NCBI GenBank assembly: GCA_963748105.1
Contig: CAVVHP010000007.1
Location: forward strand, 133,343 to 197,342
Source of the DNA: JAKAGZ01 sp963748105
Lineage (GTDB): Bacteria; Bacteroidota; Ignavibacteria; Ignavibacteriales; Ignavibacteriaceae
Reading direction: 5' to 3'
DNA length: 64,000 nucleotides
Positions 28,722-38,283 of this stretch are shown here, in pieces. Position 1 is the stretch's first letter. Each line of letters opens with the position of its first letter. A model generated the notes under the pieces. The model had not been told where the DNA came from and did no database searches. It saw only the letters and a program-made list of their open reading frames with translations. Both the position numbers and the translations under genes were made by a program.

Positions 28722-30170
28722 TTATTTATTCCTGTAGCTTTCTAATTTTTCTTTAAGAATCTCATTTAAAATTTTTGGGTTTGCTTTCCCTTTTGTTTCC
28801 CTCATAATTTTACCGACAAAAAATCCCAGTACTTTATCTTTACCATCCAGGTATGTTTGTACTTCTGATTGATGATCTTCAAGAATTTTATTGATTATTT
28901 CTTTAATTTCTTTTGTATCAGTAATCTGAACAAGATTTTTTTCTTTTACAATTTCATCCGGGCTTTTTAATTCCTTCAGCATTTCAGGGAATATATCCTT
29001 GGCTATTTTGCTGCTGATAGTGCCTTCATTAATCAAATTGATGAGTTTACCCAGGTTTTCCGGAACAACAGGAAAGTTTTTTATATCAATTTTTTCTTCA
29101 TTGATTGTTTTCAGTATTTCCCCCATTACCCAATTGCTTGCTGATTTATAATCTTTTGTTGTTTTCAAAACATTTTCATAATAATCTGCCATATCCCTGT
29201 TAAGAGTTAAAATATCAGCATCGTATTCGGGCAGGTTAAAGTCTTTGATAAATCTTCCCTTTCTTACTTCGGGAAGTTCCGGAAGTTTCAATTTTAGATC
29301 TTTTTGCCATTCATCATCCATAATAACCGGCAATAAATCGGGCTCAGGAAAATACCTGTAATCATGAGCTTCTTCTTTGCTTCTCATTGAAACAGCTTCA
29401 TTTTGATCAGCGTTCCATAACAGAGTTTCCTGTACAATTTTTCCACCTTCTTCCATTGTTTCAATATGTCTGTTGATTTCAAAATTTATTGCGCGTTCTA
29501 AGTTTCGGAATGAGTTCATATTCTTTACTTCGGTCTTTGTACCGAAATCTTTTTGTCCGGCCGGTCTGACCGAAATATTTGCATCGCACCTTAGCGAGCC
29601 TTCTTCCATATTACCGTCGCAGATGCGCAGGTACTGAACAATTTGCCTTATTTTAGTAAGATACAGAACTGCTTCCTCGGCGCTTCTGATATCAGGCTCA
29701 CTTACAATTTCTATTAATGGAACCCCGCATCGATTCAGGTCAACCAGTGTTTCCTTTGTCTGGTCGTGAATAGATTTTCCTGCATCCTCTTCCATATGAA
29801 TTCGTGCAATTCCGATTTTTTTTGAAGTGCCATCTTCCTTTTTTATATCAATAAATCCATTTTCACAAATTGGTTTATCATACTGGGAAATCTGGTAACC
29901 TTTAGGGAGATCGGGATAAAAATAATTCTTTCGTGCAAAAACTGATTTCTCATTAACCATGCAGTTTGTTGCAAAGCCCATCAAAGAAATGAACTCCACT
30001 ACTTTTTTATTTAAAACCGGCAGAACTCCGGGATGGCCAAGGCAAACAGGGCATACGTTTGTATTAGGAGCTATTCCAAACTTTGTTGAACAACCGCAAA
30101 ATGCCTTGCTTTCGGTAAGTAGCTGGGCGTGAACTTCAAGCCCTATTACAGCTTCAAAATTTTTGTTCAT
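28722..30170 (-). CDS. gatB: Asp-tRNA(Asn)/Glu-tRNA(Gln) amidotransferase subunit B
   Basis: This is a 482-aa subunit of GatCAB, which transamidates mischarged Glu-tRNA(Gln) or Asp-tRNA(Asn). It has the signature VIGLEVHAQL at the N-terminus, the Cys pairs CGC...CPVCLGHPG, PLIEIVSEPDI, GSLRCDANISVRP and MRSKEEAHDYRYFPEPDL, and a C-terminal YqeY-like helical domain (about residues 330-480). GatA and GatC are not in the window. It is probably co-transcribed with lepB. Confidence 0.97.
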   Translation of the reverse strand: MNKNFEAVIGLEVHAQLLTESKAFCGCSTKFGIAPNTNVCPVCLGHPGVLPVLNKKVVEFISLMGFATNCMVNEKSVFARKNYFYPDLPKGYQISQYDKPICENGFIDIKKEDGTSKKIGIARIHMEEDAGKSIHDQTKETLVDLNRCGVPLIEIVSEPDIRSAEEAVLYLTKIRQIVQYLRICDGNMEEGSLRCDANISVRPAGQKDFGTKTEVKNMNSFRNLERAINFEINRHIETMEEGGKIVQETLLWNADQNEAVSMRSKEEAHDYRYFPEPDLLPVIMDDEWQKDLKLKLPELPEVRKGRFIKDFNLPEYDADILTLNRDMADYYENVLKTTKDYKSASNWVMGEILKTINEEKIDIKNFPVVPENLGKLINLINEGTISSKIAKDIFPEMLKELKSPDEIVKEKNLVQITDTKEIKEIINKILEDHQSEVQTYLDGKDKVLGFFVGKIMRETKGKANPKILNEILKEKLESYRNK

Positions 30171-30278
30171 TTTCTCCGATAGGGGAATTTTAAACTATAA
30201 ATATATAAAAGAATTGATAGATATCGAAGGATAGAAAATTTGAATTACGGGCAAAATCGAATGAATCCAAATAAAATT

Positions 30279-31583
30279 CTAAGGCTTTTCAGGAGATCTG
30301 GTAGTTGCCATTTTTATTGTCTGACTTTTAGAAGCAGCAGAATCAAGTTCAGCAAGTACATTTTCTTTAACCAGGCTGAAATCATTAAGATACATTTTTG
30401 CCACGGGGTGAGCTGAAGGAATCTTTTGTTTAAATGGATCAACCTGCGCTCCGTTTTTCCAGAATCGGTAGCAGACGTGAGGACCGGTTGCTTCTCCGGT
30501 CATTCCAACGTAACCAATTACCTGTCCCTGTTTTACATGTACACCTGGATGAATTCCCCGGGCGATTTTTGACATATGAAGATACTGTGTAGAGTAAACA
30601 CTGTTGTGCCTGATTTTTACATAATTACCGTTAAATCTTTTATAGCGTGCTTCTGTTACAATCCCATCACCGGTAGAGTGGATCGGGGTTCCTGTAGGCG
30701 CAACATAATCAGTACCAAGGTGAGCTTTTACCCGGTGTTCAATGGGGTGATAACGGCGGAGTGTATATCTCGAAGAAATACGTGTAAATTTTACGGGTGC
30801 TTTCAGGAATGCCTTTCTAAGGCTTTGCCCGTTTTCATCATAAAAATGATCATCGCCGTTTTTTTGAAAATTTATTGCGTAAAATGCTTCACCGGAAGCG
30901 TTAAAATAAGCGCCGATTACTTTCCCTATACCGATAGGCCGTCCATCAACATACTGTTCTTCATATACTACTTTAAAACTGTCGCCTTTTTGTATCCTGT
31001 AAAAATCTATTTGCCATGCATAAATTTCCGCGAGCTTATAGACCAATTCAGGGTCTATTTCATTATCCACCATTGTCTGGTAAAGCGAGCTGTGGATTAC
31101 CCCTTCTGCTGTTTTTGTTTGAACTGTCACTTTCTTTGAACCGGCGATAACATCTGTTGTATCTTTAAGATTAACGACTACATAGTCTATCGGATTCTTT
31201 TCATAAACCAGGTAGGCAATTTTACCAAGACTATCTTTTGTTGTATAAACATGATAAGTTTTTCCGGCAACAATTTTTCTAAAATCAAAAGTGTCTTTAA
31301 AATTTCTTGATATAAAATCTATTTTAGAATAGGGGACATTATAATTTAAAAGCAGATCGGAAAATGTCTCATTCGGGTTTATTGTGGCATCTTCTCGGCT
31401 TAAAGAATCTGAGATAAAACCGAATTCGTTTATTTTTGCTACTTGTTCTTCTTTTTTTATATTTTCGGTTTGATCTGTTTTATTAGGAAAAAATAGTTTT
31501 TTTACTATAACGAAGCTAATTATAGAAAATGTAAGAAGATAGAAGATGTATGTCACTAAAGTAATTCTCTTTAGTGGTCGCAT
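30279..31583 (-). CDS. M23-family (LytM) cell-wall metallopeptidase
   Basis: This 434-aa protein has an N-terminal membrane anchor (about residues 9-29). A LysM/OapA-like periplasmic region (about 70-130, NETFSDLLLNYNVPYSKI) and a linker domain are followed by a C-terminal M23 domain (about 285-390) with HLGTDYVAPTGTPI and the LHMS motif. The zinc ligands H, D and H are all visible, so it should be an active peptidoglycan DD-endopeptidase or an envelope hydrolase of the MepM type. A well-formed promoter is found just upstream and overlaps the promoter of the divergent DUF4286 gene. Confidence 0.93.
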   Translation of the reverse strand: MRPLKRITLVTYIFYLLTFSIISFVIVKKLFFPNKTDQTENIKKEEQVAKINEFGFISDSLSREDATINPNETFSDLLLNYNVPYSKIDFISRNFKDTFDFRKIVAGKTYHVYTTKDSLGKIAYLVYEKNPIDYVVVNLKDTTDVIAGSKKVTVQTKTAEGVIHSSLYQTMVDNEIDPELVYKLAEIYAWQIDFYRIQKGDSFKVVYEEQYVDGRPIGIGKVIGAYFNASGEAFYAINFQKNGDDHFYDENGQSLRKAFLKAPVKFTRISSRYTLRRYHPIEHRVKAHLGTDYVAPTGTPIHSTGDGIVTEARYKRFNGNYVKIRHNSVYSTQYLHMSKIARGIHPGVHVKQGQVIGYVGMTGEATGPHVCYRFWKNGAQVDPFKQKIPSAHPVAKMYLNDFSLVKENVLAELDSAASKSQTIKMATTRSPEKP

Positions 31584-31618
31584 AGGGAGCCTTTTGGGTT
31601 TGTACTGATATTAGAATC

Positions 31619-31651
31619 TTGTACAAATTTAACCTATTGCATTTATCTTTG
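31619..31651 (+). promoter_or_regulatory. Candidate promoter of the DUF4286 / M1 peptidase genes
   Basis: TTG at 31619-31621 is followed by a 22-nt spacer and TATCTTTG at 31644-31651, a full match to TTG-N(17-23)-TAnnTTTG. The gene start at 31730 is 79 nt downstream. It overlaps the minus-strand promoter almost completely. Confidence 0.5.
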
Positions 31652-31654
31652 CAA
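31624..31654 (-). promoter_or_regulatory. Candidate promoter of the M23 peptidase gene
   Basis: Read on the minus strand, TTG (31652-31654) is followed by a 20-nt spacer and TAAATTTG (31631-31624), matching TTG-N(17-23)-TAnnTTTG. The implied start is about 35 nt before the ATG at 31583. It interleaves with the oppositely oriented promoter at 31619-31651. Confidence 0.55.
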
Positions 31655-31729
31655 TTTTTGTACGAAAATAATTTATTCTTTTAGCCGAAATAATTAAGTT
31701 ATAGCCCAACTATTTAGAAAGGATTTTTT

Positions 31730-32047
31730 ATGGTTATTTATAGTGTCTCCGTAAGGATTAAAAATGAATTTGAAGAAGAATGGCTTAATTGGATGAAAGA
31801 AAACCATATACCAGCTGTGTTGTCCACAAAACATTTTACAAATTGCGAAGTTTTTAGAGTATTGATTCCTGAAATTGAAGAATCAGTAGTGATGTATAAG
31901 ATGAAATACTATTGTGAAACTTTTGAAAATTACCTGGATTATCAAAAAAATGATGCTGCAAGACTTCAAGCGGATCATAATGATAAATTCCAGGGGAAAT
32001 TTACTGCATCACGTGAAGTAATGGAAAATATTTCTAATATCAGGTAA
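31730..32047 (+). CDS. DUF4286 family protein
   Basis: This 105-aa protein of Bacteroidota-type family DUF4286 has a compact alpha/beta ferredoxin-like (dimeric barrel-like) pattern. Markers are the opening VIYSVSVRIKNEFEEEWLNWM, then IPAVLSTKHFTNCEVFRV and a central VVMYKMKYYC strand. It has no signal peptide and its function is unknown. It is 35 nt upstream of the M1 aminopeptidase and may share its transcript. Confidence 0.8.
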   Translation: MVIYSVSVRIKNEFEEEWLNWMKENHIPAVLSTKHFTNCEVFRVLIPEIEESVVMYKMKYYCETFENYLDYQKNDAARLQADHNDKFQGKFTASREVMENISNIR

Positions 32048-32082
32048 GCTTTTTTCTCTTCCTAATATCCCGGGGTTAAAAT

Positions 32083-34530
32083 ATGTCAAAATTTATTCGC
32101 AGGGAATTACCAAAATTCCTTTCCCTGTTTTTTCTGCTTTCTGCATTTGTCTATGCACAAAGTTTACAAAATTATGTCCTGAATTCTAAAACAAGAAATT
32201 ATGATCAGAAACACGTTAAACTGAATTTGAGTTTTAGCTTTGACAAGGCTGAGGTTTACGGAAAGGAAGAATTTACTTTTTCGCCTATGGAAAATAATTT
32301 CCAAAATCTTGTTTTGCACTCAAGGACTACAAAGGTTTCAAAAGTATTGTTCGAAGGAAAGGAACTAAATTTTTCACAGACTGATAACCTTCTTTTCATA
32401 AATTTTGATGACGGATTAAATGCAGGAAAAGATGCTACTGTTACAATAGTATATAATTCACTGCCGGAAGCAGGATTATATTTTTTCAAACCGACCAAAG
32501 AATATCCGGAAATCCCTTACCAGATTTGGTCACAGGGAGAAGGAAGGGACAACAGGTACTGGTACCCTGCCTATGATGAGCCTGATGATAAACTTACATC
32601 TGAAATTATTGCTACGGTACCCGATAACTTAATCGCCATCTCAAATGGTAAGCTTAAATCAGTTACTTTGAATTCCAAAGCAAAAACAAAAACATTTGAC
32701 TGGGAAATGGACCAGCCTTATTCCAATTATTTAACAACTTTAATTGTCGGTGATTTTGTCACTATAAAAGACAAGCTGAGGGGCACAACGCTGGAATATA
32801 ATATTCCCCGCAAATGGGTTGATCAATATGATTCATTTTACGGGCGTACTCCTCAAATGTTAAATTTTTATTCTAATTACATCTATCCATATCCATATAG
32901 CAGGTATGCACAAACTGCCGTACAGGATTTTGTTTACGGGGGAATGGAAAATGTAACCGCGACAACTTTGAACCAAAGAATTTATCACGACAAAACAGCT
33001 GAGCCAAATTATAGTCCTGACGGATTAATAGCACATGAATTTGCTCACCAGTGGTTCGGTGACTTTCTTACCTGCAAAACCTGGGATCATATCTGGCTGA
33101 ATGAAGGTTTTGCTACTTATTTTACTGATATGTGGACGGAAAATGAATTTGGCGAAAATGAATTCAGATACCTGAGGTTCCAGGAAAATAATGCTTACTT
33201 CAGCGAAGTTAATAGTCAACCACTGGATAAAATTAAAAAAGATTCTACAGGTGTGATTCCGGTTGAACTCGGCGGAGGCAAAGCGTACGACAGAGGCGCC
33301 GCGGTTCTGAATACATTAAGATTTTATTTGGGCGATGAAGCTTTTGAGAAAGGTATAAAGCATTATGTAAATAAATTTAAACATTCAGCCGTTGTAACTG
33401 AAGATTTCAGAAAAGCGATGGAAGAAGCGACAGGGAAAAATCTGAAAGAATTTTTTAACCAGTGGATATATGGTGCCGGATTTCCTGTCTATGATGTCTC
33501 ATATACCTGGGATGCAGTTCATAATAAATTGCTGCTAAAGGTTAAGCAAGTTCAAAAACAGTTCCCGGCAGTTGGATTATTTACCGCGCCTGTCCTTGTG
33601 GAAATTACTTCTGGCAAAAAAGTAATTCAAAAGAAAATTACAATTAGCAAAAAAGAGGAAGTATTTACTTTTAATTGTAATGAGAAACCACAGATGATTA
33701 GGTTTAATAAATATATGTGGACGCTATGCAGCGTTCATTTCAGAAAAAACTTTGATGAACTGGTTTATCAATTGCAATATGATGATGATGTAGTTGGACG
33801 AATTTTTGCTGCGAAGGTTCTTCCGCAATTTGGAGATACTGCCGTAAGTTATTTGACGAGATCAATAAAACGGGATAATTTTTATGGAGTAAGACTGGCA
33901 GTGGTGGAAGGTCTCAGAAAAATTGGCGGCGATAATGTACTTGATCCTCTACTCCTCGCTTCTGATGATCCTGATGCAAGGGTAAGGGAAGAAGCTGTAA
34001 AATCTCTTTCAATATTTCCAGCTTCAAAAGTTGGCAAATTTTTAGTGAATAAATTTAAATCTGACAAAAATGCTTATGTAAAAGGTGCAGCAGCCTATTC
34101 TATCGGAGCGATAAAAATGAAAGGAGCTTATGAATTCCTGGTTAAAGCCCTGAAAATGGATTCACATAGAAATATTATAAGAAGAGATGTATTTGACGGT
34201 CTGAAAAAATTAGGTGATCCTCGTGCCATTAAACTTGCCGGTGAATATAGTCAGTATAAATATAGTTACGGTGGTATGCATCTGCTTGATATTACAGCGT
34301 TGGATTGCGCGATGGAATTCGCAACATCACACCGAAATGAAGTAATAAATGTTTTGGCAAAAGCTCTTAAAAATCCATATTTCAGAACTAGGAATTATGC
34401 TGCAGGGGGTCTCGCAAAACTTGGAGCAAAATCAAAATTATCATTACTAAAAGAGATTTTAAAAACTGAAAGAAGAAGTAGAGTAACGAGATCGTTAAAC
34501 TCCGCGATAAAACGGCTTGAGGGCAAATAA
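32083..34530 (+). CDS. Secreted M1 aminopeptidase with C-terminal HEAT repeats
   Basis: This is an 815-aa zinc aminopeptidase. The signal peptide is residues 1-25 (ending FVYAQ). An N-terminal beta-saddle (30-220) precedes the catalytic domain with the exopeptidase motif GGMENVTA and the zinc site HEFAHQWFGD, with Glu in LNEGFATYF 18 residues on. The region after about residue 540 is not the usual ERAP-like arch. It is made of HEAT/armadillo-like helical pairs (VVGRIFAAKVLPQFG, DPDARVREEAVKSLS, RDVFDGLKKLGDPRA, RTRNYAAGGLAKLG). It probably trims peptides outside the cytoplasmic membrane. Confidence 0.93.
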   Translation: MSKFIRRELPKFLSLFFLLSAFVYAQSLQNYVLNSKTRNYDQKHVKLNLSFSFDKAEVYGKEEFTFSPMENNFQNLVLHSRTTKVSKVLFEGKELNFSQTDNLLFINFDDGLNAGKDATVTIVYNSLPEAGLYFFKPTKEYPEIPYQIWSQGEGRDNRYWYPAYDEPDDKLTSEIIATVPDNLIAISNGKLKSVTLNSKAKTKTFDWEMDQPYSNYLTTLIVGDFVTIKDKLRGTTLEYNIPRKWVDQYDSFYGRTPQMLNFYSNYIYPYPYSRYAQTAVQDFVYGGMENVTATTLNQRIYHDKTAEPNYSPDGLIAHEFAHQWFGDFLTCKTWDHIWLNEGFATYFTDMWTENEFGENEFRYLRFQENNAYFSEVNSQPLDKIKKDSTGVIPVELGGGKAYDRGAAVLNTLRFYLGDEAFEKGIKHYVNKFKHSAVVTEDFRKAMEEATGKNLKEFFNQWIYGAGFPVYDVSYTWDAVHNKLLLKVKQVQKQFPAVGLFTAPVLVEITSGKKVIQKKITISKKEEVFTFNCNEKPQMIRFNKYMWTLCSVHFRKNFDELVYQLQYDDDVVGRIFAAKVLPQFGDTAVSYLTRSIKRDNFYGVRLAVVEGLRKIGGDNVLDPLLLASDDPDARVREEAVKSLSIFPASKVGKFLVNKFKSDKNAYVKGAAAYSIGAIKMKGAYEFLVKALKMDSHRNIIRRDVFDGLKKLGDPRAIKLAGEYSQYKYSYGGMHLLDITALDCAMEFATSHRNEVINVLAKALKNPYFRTRNYAAGGLAKLGAKSKLSLLKEILKTERRSRVTRSLNSAIKRLEGK

Positions 34531-34536
34531 TTGCCC
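34521..34536 (+). terminator. Weak stem-loop over the M1 aminopeptidase stop codon
   Basis: GGGCAA (34521-34526) and TTGCCC (34531-34536) pair around an ATAA loop that contains the stop codon. No U-tract follows on the plus strand, so it may only stabilise the 3' end. Confidence 0.3.
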
Positions 34537-34648
34537 CAAAAAATATGTTTCAACTACAATATTAATCTCTTATTTTCATTAAAAAGTAAAAGATGTATAA
34601 TCTTTATTAGTTGAAATTGTACCGGCTAAATATTGGGGTTGGATTTTT

Positions 34649-35083
34649 ATGAAAATTAAAAACATTCTTCTGATCGCATCTGTTCTCTTTCTGATTGCCG
34701 CATTGGAATCCTGCAGGGAAGGAATTATCGAGCCGGGTAATTCTGTGGGTAATGTTAATGAACCTGTAGTCTTAAAATCTCCGGATGCCTATATCTTCCA
34801 GATTGATGCAAAAAATATTACTTTTAGTAAAACAGATGAAACATTTCTTGATGTAACAGACACAGATATTATTCTTAATCTAAGCGATTATTCAAATGGC
34901 TCTGTTCACATGAGAGTCATTGCTGATAACCTTTCTACTTTGTACAATGAATTACTTTCTAATGATATTAGCGGGTTACAAAAATCTGTAATTAACCACG
35001 TAGTAGAAAAAGTTCAGTTTGAGTTCAGTAATTTTAGCGGAAAATTTAAAGTTAAGCTGGTAAAATCCCCGCGCAGCTATTAA
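34649..35083 (+). CDS. Putative lipoprotein of unknown function
   Basis: This 144-aa protein has a hydrophobic signal and a lipobox-like LESC with Cys at residue 22, preceded by AALE. The mature part is rich in beta-strand pattern (VLKSPDAYIFQIDAKNITF, VHMRVIADNLS) with no known domain. It probably sits in the periplasmic leaflet. It lies between the M1 aminopeptidase and corA with its own leader. Confidence 0.65.
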   Translation: MKIKNILLIASVLFLIAALESCREGIIEPGNSVGNVNEPVVLKSPDAYIFQIDAKNITFSKTDETFLDVTDTDIILNLSDYSNGSVHMRVIADNLSTLYNELLSNDISGLQKSVINHVVEKVQFEFSNFSGKFKVKLVKSPRSY

Positions 35084-35161
35084 TCAAACCTGTAATCTTC
35101 ATTTAAACTCTCATTATTTTTCACGATCTTACAGTTATTATCCAATAACCAGAGGCATATT

Positions 35162-36250
35162 ATGTTACCACGAAAATTTAAACGAAAAAACAAAAAAGGG
35201 ATGTCTCCCGGTTCGCTGATTTTTACCGGCCAGAAAAAAGTGGAAAAAATAAAAATCAGTGTGTTTGATTATAATGCGGATAATTATGAAGATAGAACTC
35301 TGACTGAAGAGGAAGTAAGTAAACTTACTGACTTTAGAGTAGGTAAAGATGTTAGCTGGTTAAATATTTGCGGAATTCACAACACTGAACTTATAGACAG
35401 AATTGGCAAAATATTTAAAATACATGCCCTTGTGCTGGAAGATATTTTAAACGTTTCACATAACACTAAGATAGACGAATTTGAAGATTATATTTTTATA
35501 ATTACAAAAATGATAAACTATAATGAAGCTGAAAATCTTCTTAATATAGAACAGGTAAGTTTCATACTCGGCAAAAACTTCCTTATCACTTTCCAGGAAC
35601 GAGAAGGTGATGTTTTTGATATTATCAGGGATAAAATTAGAAGCAACAATGGCAGAATAAGAACAAGTGGAGCTGATTACCTTGCGTACAGGCTAATAGA
35701 CACAATTGTTGATAATTATTTCCTTGTGCTGGATAAAATTGATGAAAGAATTGAAGATATTGAAGACGAGTTGCTGGATAATCCTGAGCAATCTACACTC
35801 CAAAGCATTCATTCATTAAGAAAAGAAGTAATTCATTTAAAAAGGAATGTAACACCTCTGCGTGATATTTTACATGCTCTTGAACGCGAACAATATAATT
35901 TTATCGATAAATCAACTCAAATTTATTTAAGGGATTTGTACGATCACATCAGGCAGATAATTGACACAATTGATAACTACCGGGAAGTAATAAATGGTCT
36001 GCAGGAGGTTTATCTTTCCAGTGCAAGCAATAAAATGAATGAGATCGTAAAAGTGCTTACAATAATTTCCACAATTTTTATTCCTCTGACTTTTATCGTA
36101 GGAATTTACGGAATGAATTTCCGGACAGATGTAAGTATCTGGAATATGCCGGAACTGGCGTGGAGTTATGGCTATCCTTTTGTTATGGCCTTAATGCTTA
36201 TGGTAGTTATTGGTATGACCATTTTTTTCAAAAGAAAAAAATGGTTTTAA
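35162..36250 (+). CDS. corA: CorA-type magnesium/cobalt transporter
   Basis: This is a 362-aa divalent-cation channel. A large cytoplasmic alpha/beta plus helical N-terminal domain (residues 1-295) is followed by two C-terminal TM helices. The first ends in the ion-selective GMN signature (IYGMNFRTD) and the periplasmic loop is MPELAWSYGYP. The basic tail (FFKRKKWF) is typical. No M-box or other Mg riboswitch was recognised in the 79-nt upstream gap. Confidence 0.95.
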   Translation: MLPRKFKRKNKKGMSPGSLIFTGQKKVEKIKISVFDYNADNYEDRTLTEEEVSKLTDFRVGKDVSWLNICGIHNTELIDRIGKIFKIHALVLEDILNVSHNTKIDEFEDYIFIITKMINYNEAENLLNIEQVSFILGKNFLITFQEREGDVFDIIRDKIRSNNGRIRTSGADYLAYRLIDTIVDNYFLVLDKIDERIEDIEDELLDNPEQSTLQSIHSLRKEVIHLKRNVTPLRDILHALEREQYNFIDKSTQIYLRDLYDHIRQIIDTIDNYREVINGLQEVYLSSASNKMNEIVKVLTIISTIFIPLTFIVGIYGMNFRTDVSIWNMPELAWSYGYPFVMALMLMVVIGMTIFFKRKKWF

Positions 36251-36376
36251 GCTCCTTTCTGAAATATCGATATTATGATATTTAACTTTATAGGAATATT
36301 TTGTAATTTCTAACCCGGCTTTTAGCATTATCCAGTCAATTATTAACAACAAAAATATTGGGATATTGGGCTATTT

Positions 36377-38227
36377 ATGTTTATACGAAAATTCCTTAGT
36401 CAGAATGTACATTCAAAAACAGAAACTACATCCTTACCATCCAGGAAAGAAATAGAAGAAATTTATAAATGGAACCTCGGTGATATATTTGAATCTGAGA
36501 AGGCATGGCAAAAAGAATTTGACTGGATACTGATCAATCTTACCGAATATAAAAAATTTACTGGTACATTATCACAGTCCGCAGATCAACTTTATAGTTG
36601 TTTAAAATTTGATGATGAAGTCGGAATAAAACTGGAAAGATTGTACTTATACGCTATGCTTGCAAAAGATAGCGATATGAGAGTTACTAAATTCCAGGCG
36701 ATGGATGACAGGATAAAAAATCTTTTTGCACAAATCTCAACAGCAAATTCTTTCATCAGGCCGGAAATGCTGGCTATGCCCGAAGAAAAATTACTGGAAT
36801 TTATAAATCAGAAAAAAGAACTTGGGGTATACCGCCATTATTTCGATGATTTATTAAGGACAAAAAAACATACTCTTTCCCCGGCTGAAGAAAAAATACT
36901 GGCTTTGTCTTCTGAAGTTACCCAGGCTCCTTATAATGCTTTTTCAATGTTTACAAATGCCGACCTGAAATTCCCTATTGTAAAAGATGACCAAGGAAAA
37001 GATGTCGAGATTTCTCATGGACGTTATTATGCCGCGATGTATTCACAGGATCGTGAATTCAGGCAAAGAGCTTATAAAAATTATTATAAACCTTTCAAAA
37101 ACTATACAAACACTTTTGCTGCATTACTTAATGGTAACCTGAAGGCCAATATCTTTAACGCTAAGGCGAGAAATTATCATTCAGCAAGGGAAGCAGCACT
37201 CGATAAAAACAATATTCCGCTTTCCGTTTACGATAACCTGGTTGAAGCAGCAAATAAAAATCTGGGCCCTTTACACAGGTGGGCAGAGCTTAAGAAAAGG
37301 CTTCTAAAAGTTGATGATCTTCATCCTTACGATACCTACGTTACTTTGTTTTCTATAGAAGAAAAAAAATATGAATATGAAGATGCAAAAAAAATAGTGC
37401 TGGATTCTTTAAAACCAATGGGTAATGATTATCTGGAGACATTGAAAACAGCATTTGATAACAGATGGATAGACGTTTATGAAACTCAGTCAAAAAGAAG
37501 TGGTGCATATTCTTCCGGAACAACTTTTGGCGTTCATCCATATGTTCTTTTAAATTGGACAGATCTGCTAAATGATGTTTTTACTCTTGCACATGAAATG
37601 GGACACAATATGCATTCATATTATACGGGTAAACACCAGCCTTACGTGTATGCAAATTATTCAATCTTTTTGGCTGAGGTAGCTTCAACGTTTAATGAAG
37701 CTTTGCTTCTGGATCACCTTATTGAGAAATCAAATTCGAAAGAAGAAAAACTTTACCTGCTGGAAAAATATCTGAATAATATTACGTCTACGTTTTATCG
37801 CCAGACTATGTTTGCGGAATTTGAAATGCAGGCATACGATAGTTCAGAAAAAGGCCAGGCTTTAACCCAGGAAGATTTTTGTAATCTATTTAAGGACCTT
37901 TATCAAAAATATTGGGGTCCCGCAATGGTTCTTGATGAAGAAGAATATTATACCTGGGCTAGAATTCCCCATTTTTATTATGACTATTATGTATATCAGT
38001 ATGCAACTGGTTTTGCAGCATCTGCAACCTTATCTGAGAAAGTATTAACGGAAGGCGGGCCGGCAGTAAAAAAATATCTGAATTTCCTGCAGTCGGGGAG
38101 CTGCGATTACCCAATAAATATTCTTAAAGATGCCGGCGTTGATATGAATTCACCAGAACCAATAACCGCTACCACTCAAAAAATGAATCAATTGCTGGAT
38201 GATATCGAATTAACACTGAAATCATAA
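36377..38227 (+). CDS. pepF: Oligoendopeptidase F (M3B peptidase)
   Basis: This is a 616-aa cytoplasmic zinc oligopeptidase. The M3 zinc motif is AHEMGHNMHSYY, with the downstream Glu ligand in EVASTFNEALL. The N-terminal helical PepF domain (IYKWNLGDIFESEKAWQKEF) and length (about 600 aa) identify PepF. It degrades peptides of about 7-17 residues. It is single, 56 nt upstream of the IMPDH/GMPR gene, and may be co-transcribed with it. Confidence 0.96.
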   Translation: MFIRKFLSQNVHSKTETTSLPSRKEIEEIYKWNLGDIFESEKAWQKEFDWILINLTEYKKFTGTLSQSADQLYSCLKFDDEVGIKLERLYLYAMLAKDSDMRVTKFQAMDDRIKNLFAQISTANSFIRPEMLAMPEEKLLEFINQKKELGVYRHYFDDLLRTKKHTLSPAEEKILALSSEVTQAPYNAFSMFTNADLKFPIVKDDQGKDVEISHGRYYAAMYSQDREFRQRAYKNYYKPFKNYTNTFAALLNGNLKANIFNAKARNYHSAREAALDKNNIPLSVYDNLVEAANKNLGPLHRWAELKKRLLKVDDLHPYDTYVTLFSIEEKKYEYEDAKKIVLDSLKPMGNDYLETLKTAFDNRWIDVYETQSKRSGAYSSGTTFGVHPYVLLNWTDLLNDVFTLAHEMGHNMHSYYTGKHQPYVYANYSIFLAEVASTFNEALLLDHLIEKSNSKEEKLYLLEKYLNNITSTFYRQTMFAEFEMQAYDSSEKGQALTQEDFCNLFKDLYQKYWGPAMVLDEEEYYTWARIPHFYYDYYVYQYATGFAASATLSEKVLTEGGPAVKKYLNFLQSGSCDYPINILKDAGVDMNSPEPITATTQKMNQLLDDIELTLKS

Positions 38228-38283
38228 GCAATTCAGAATTTCTCAAATCTTTTTGATAAAATTTATAAAGGAAGTGAATCGTA

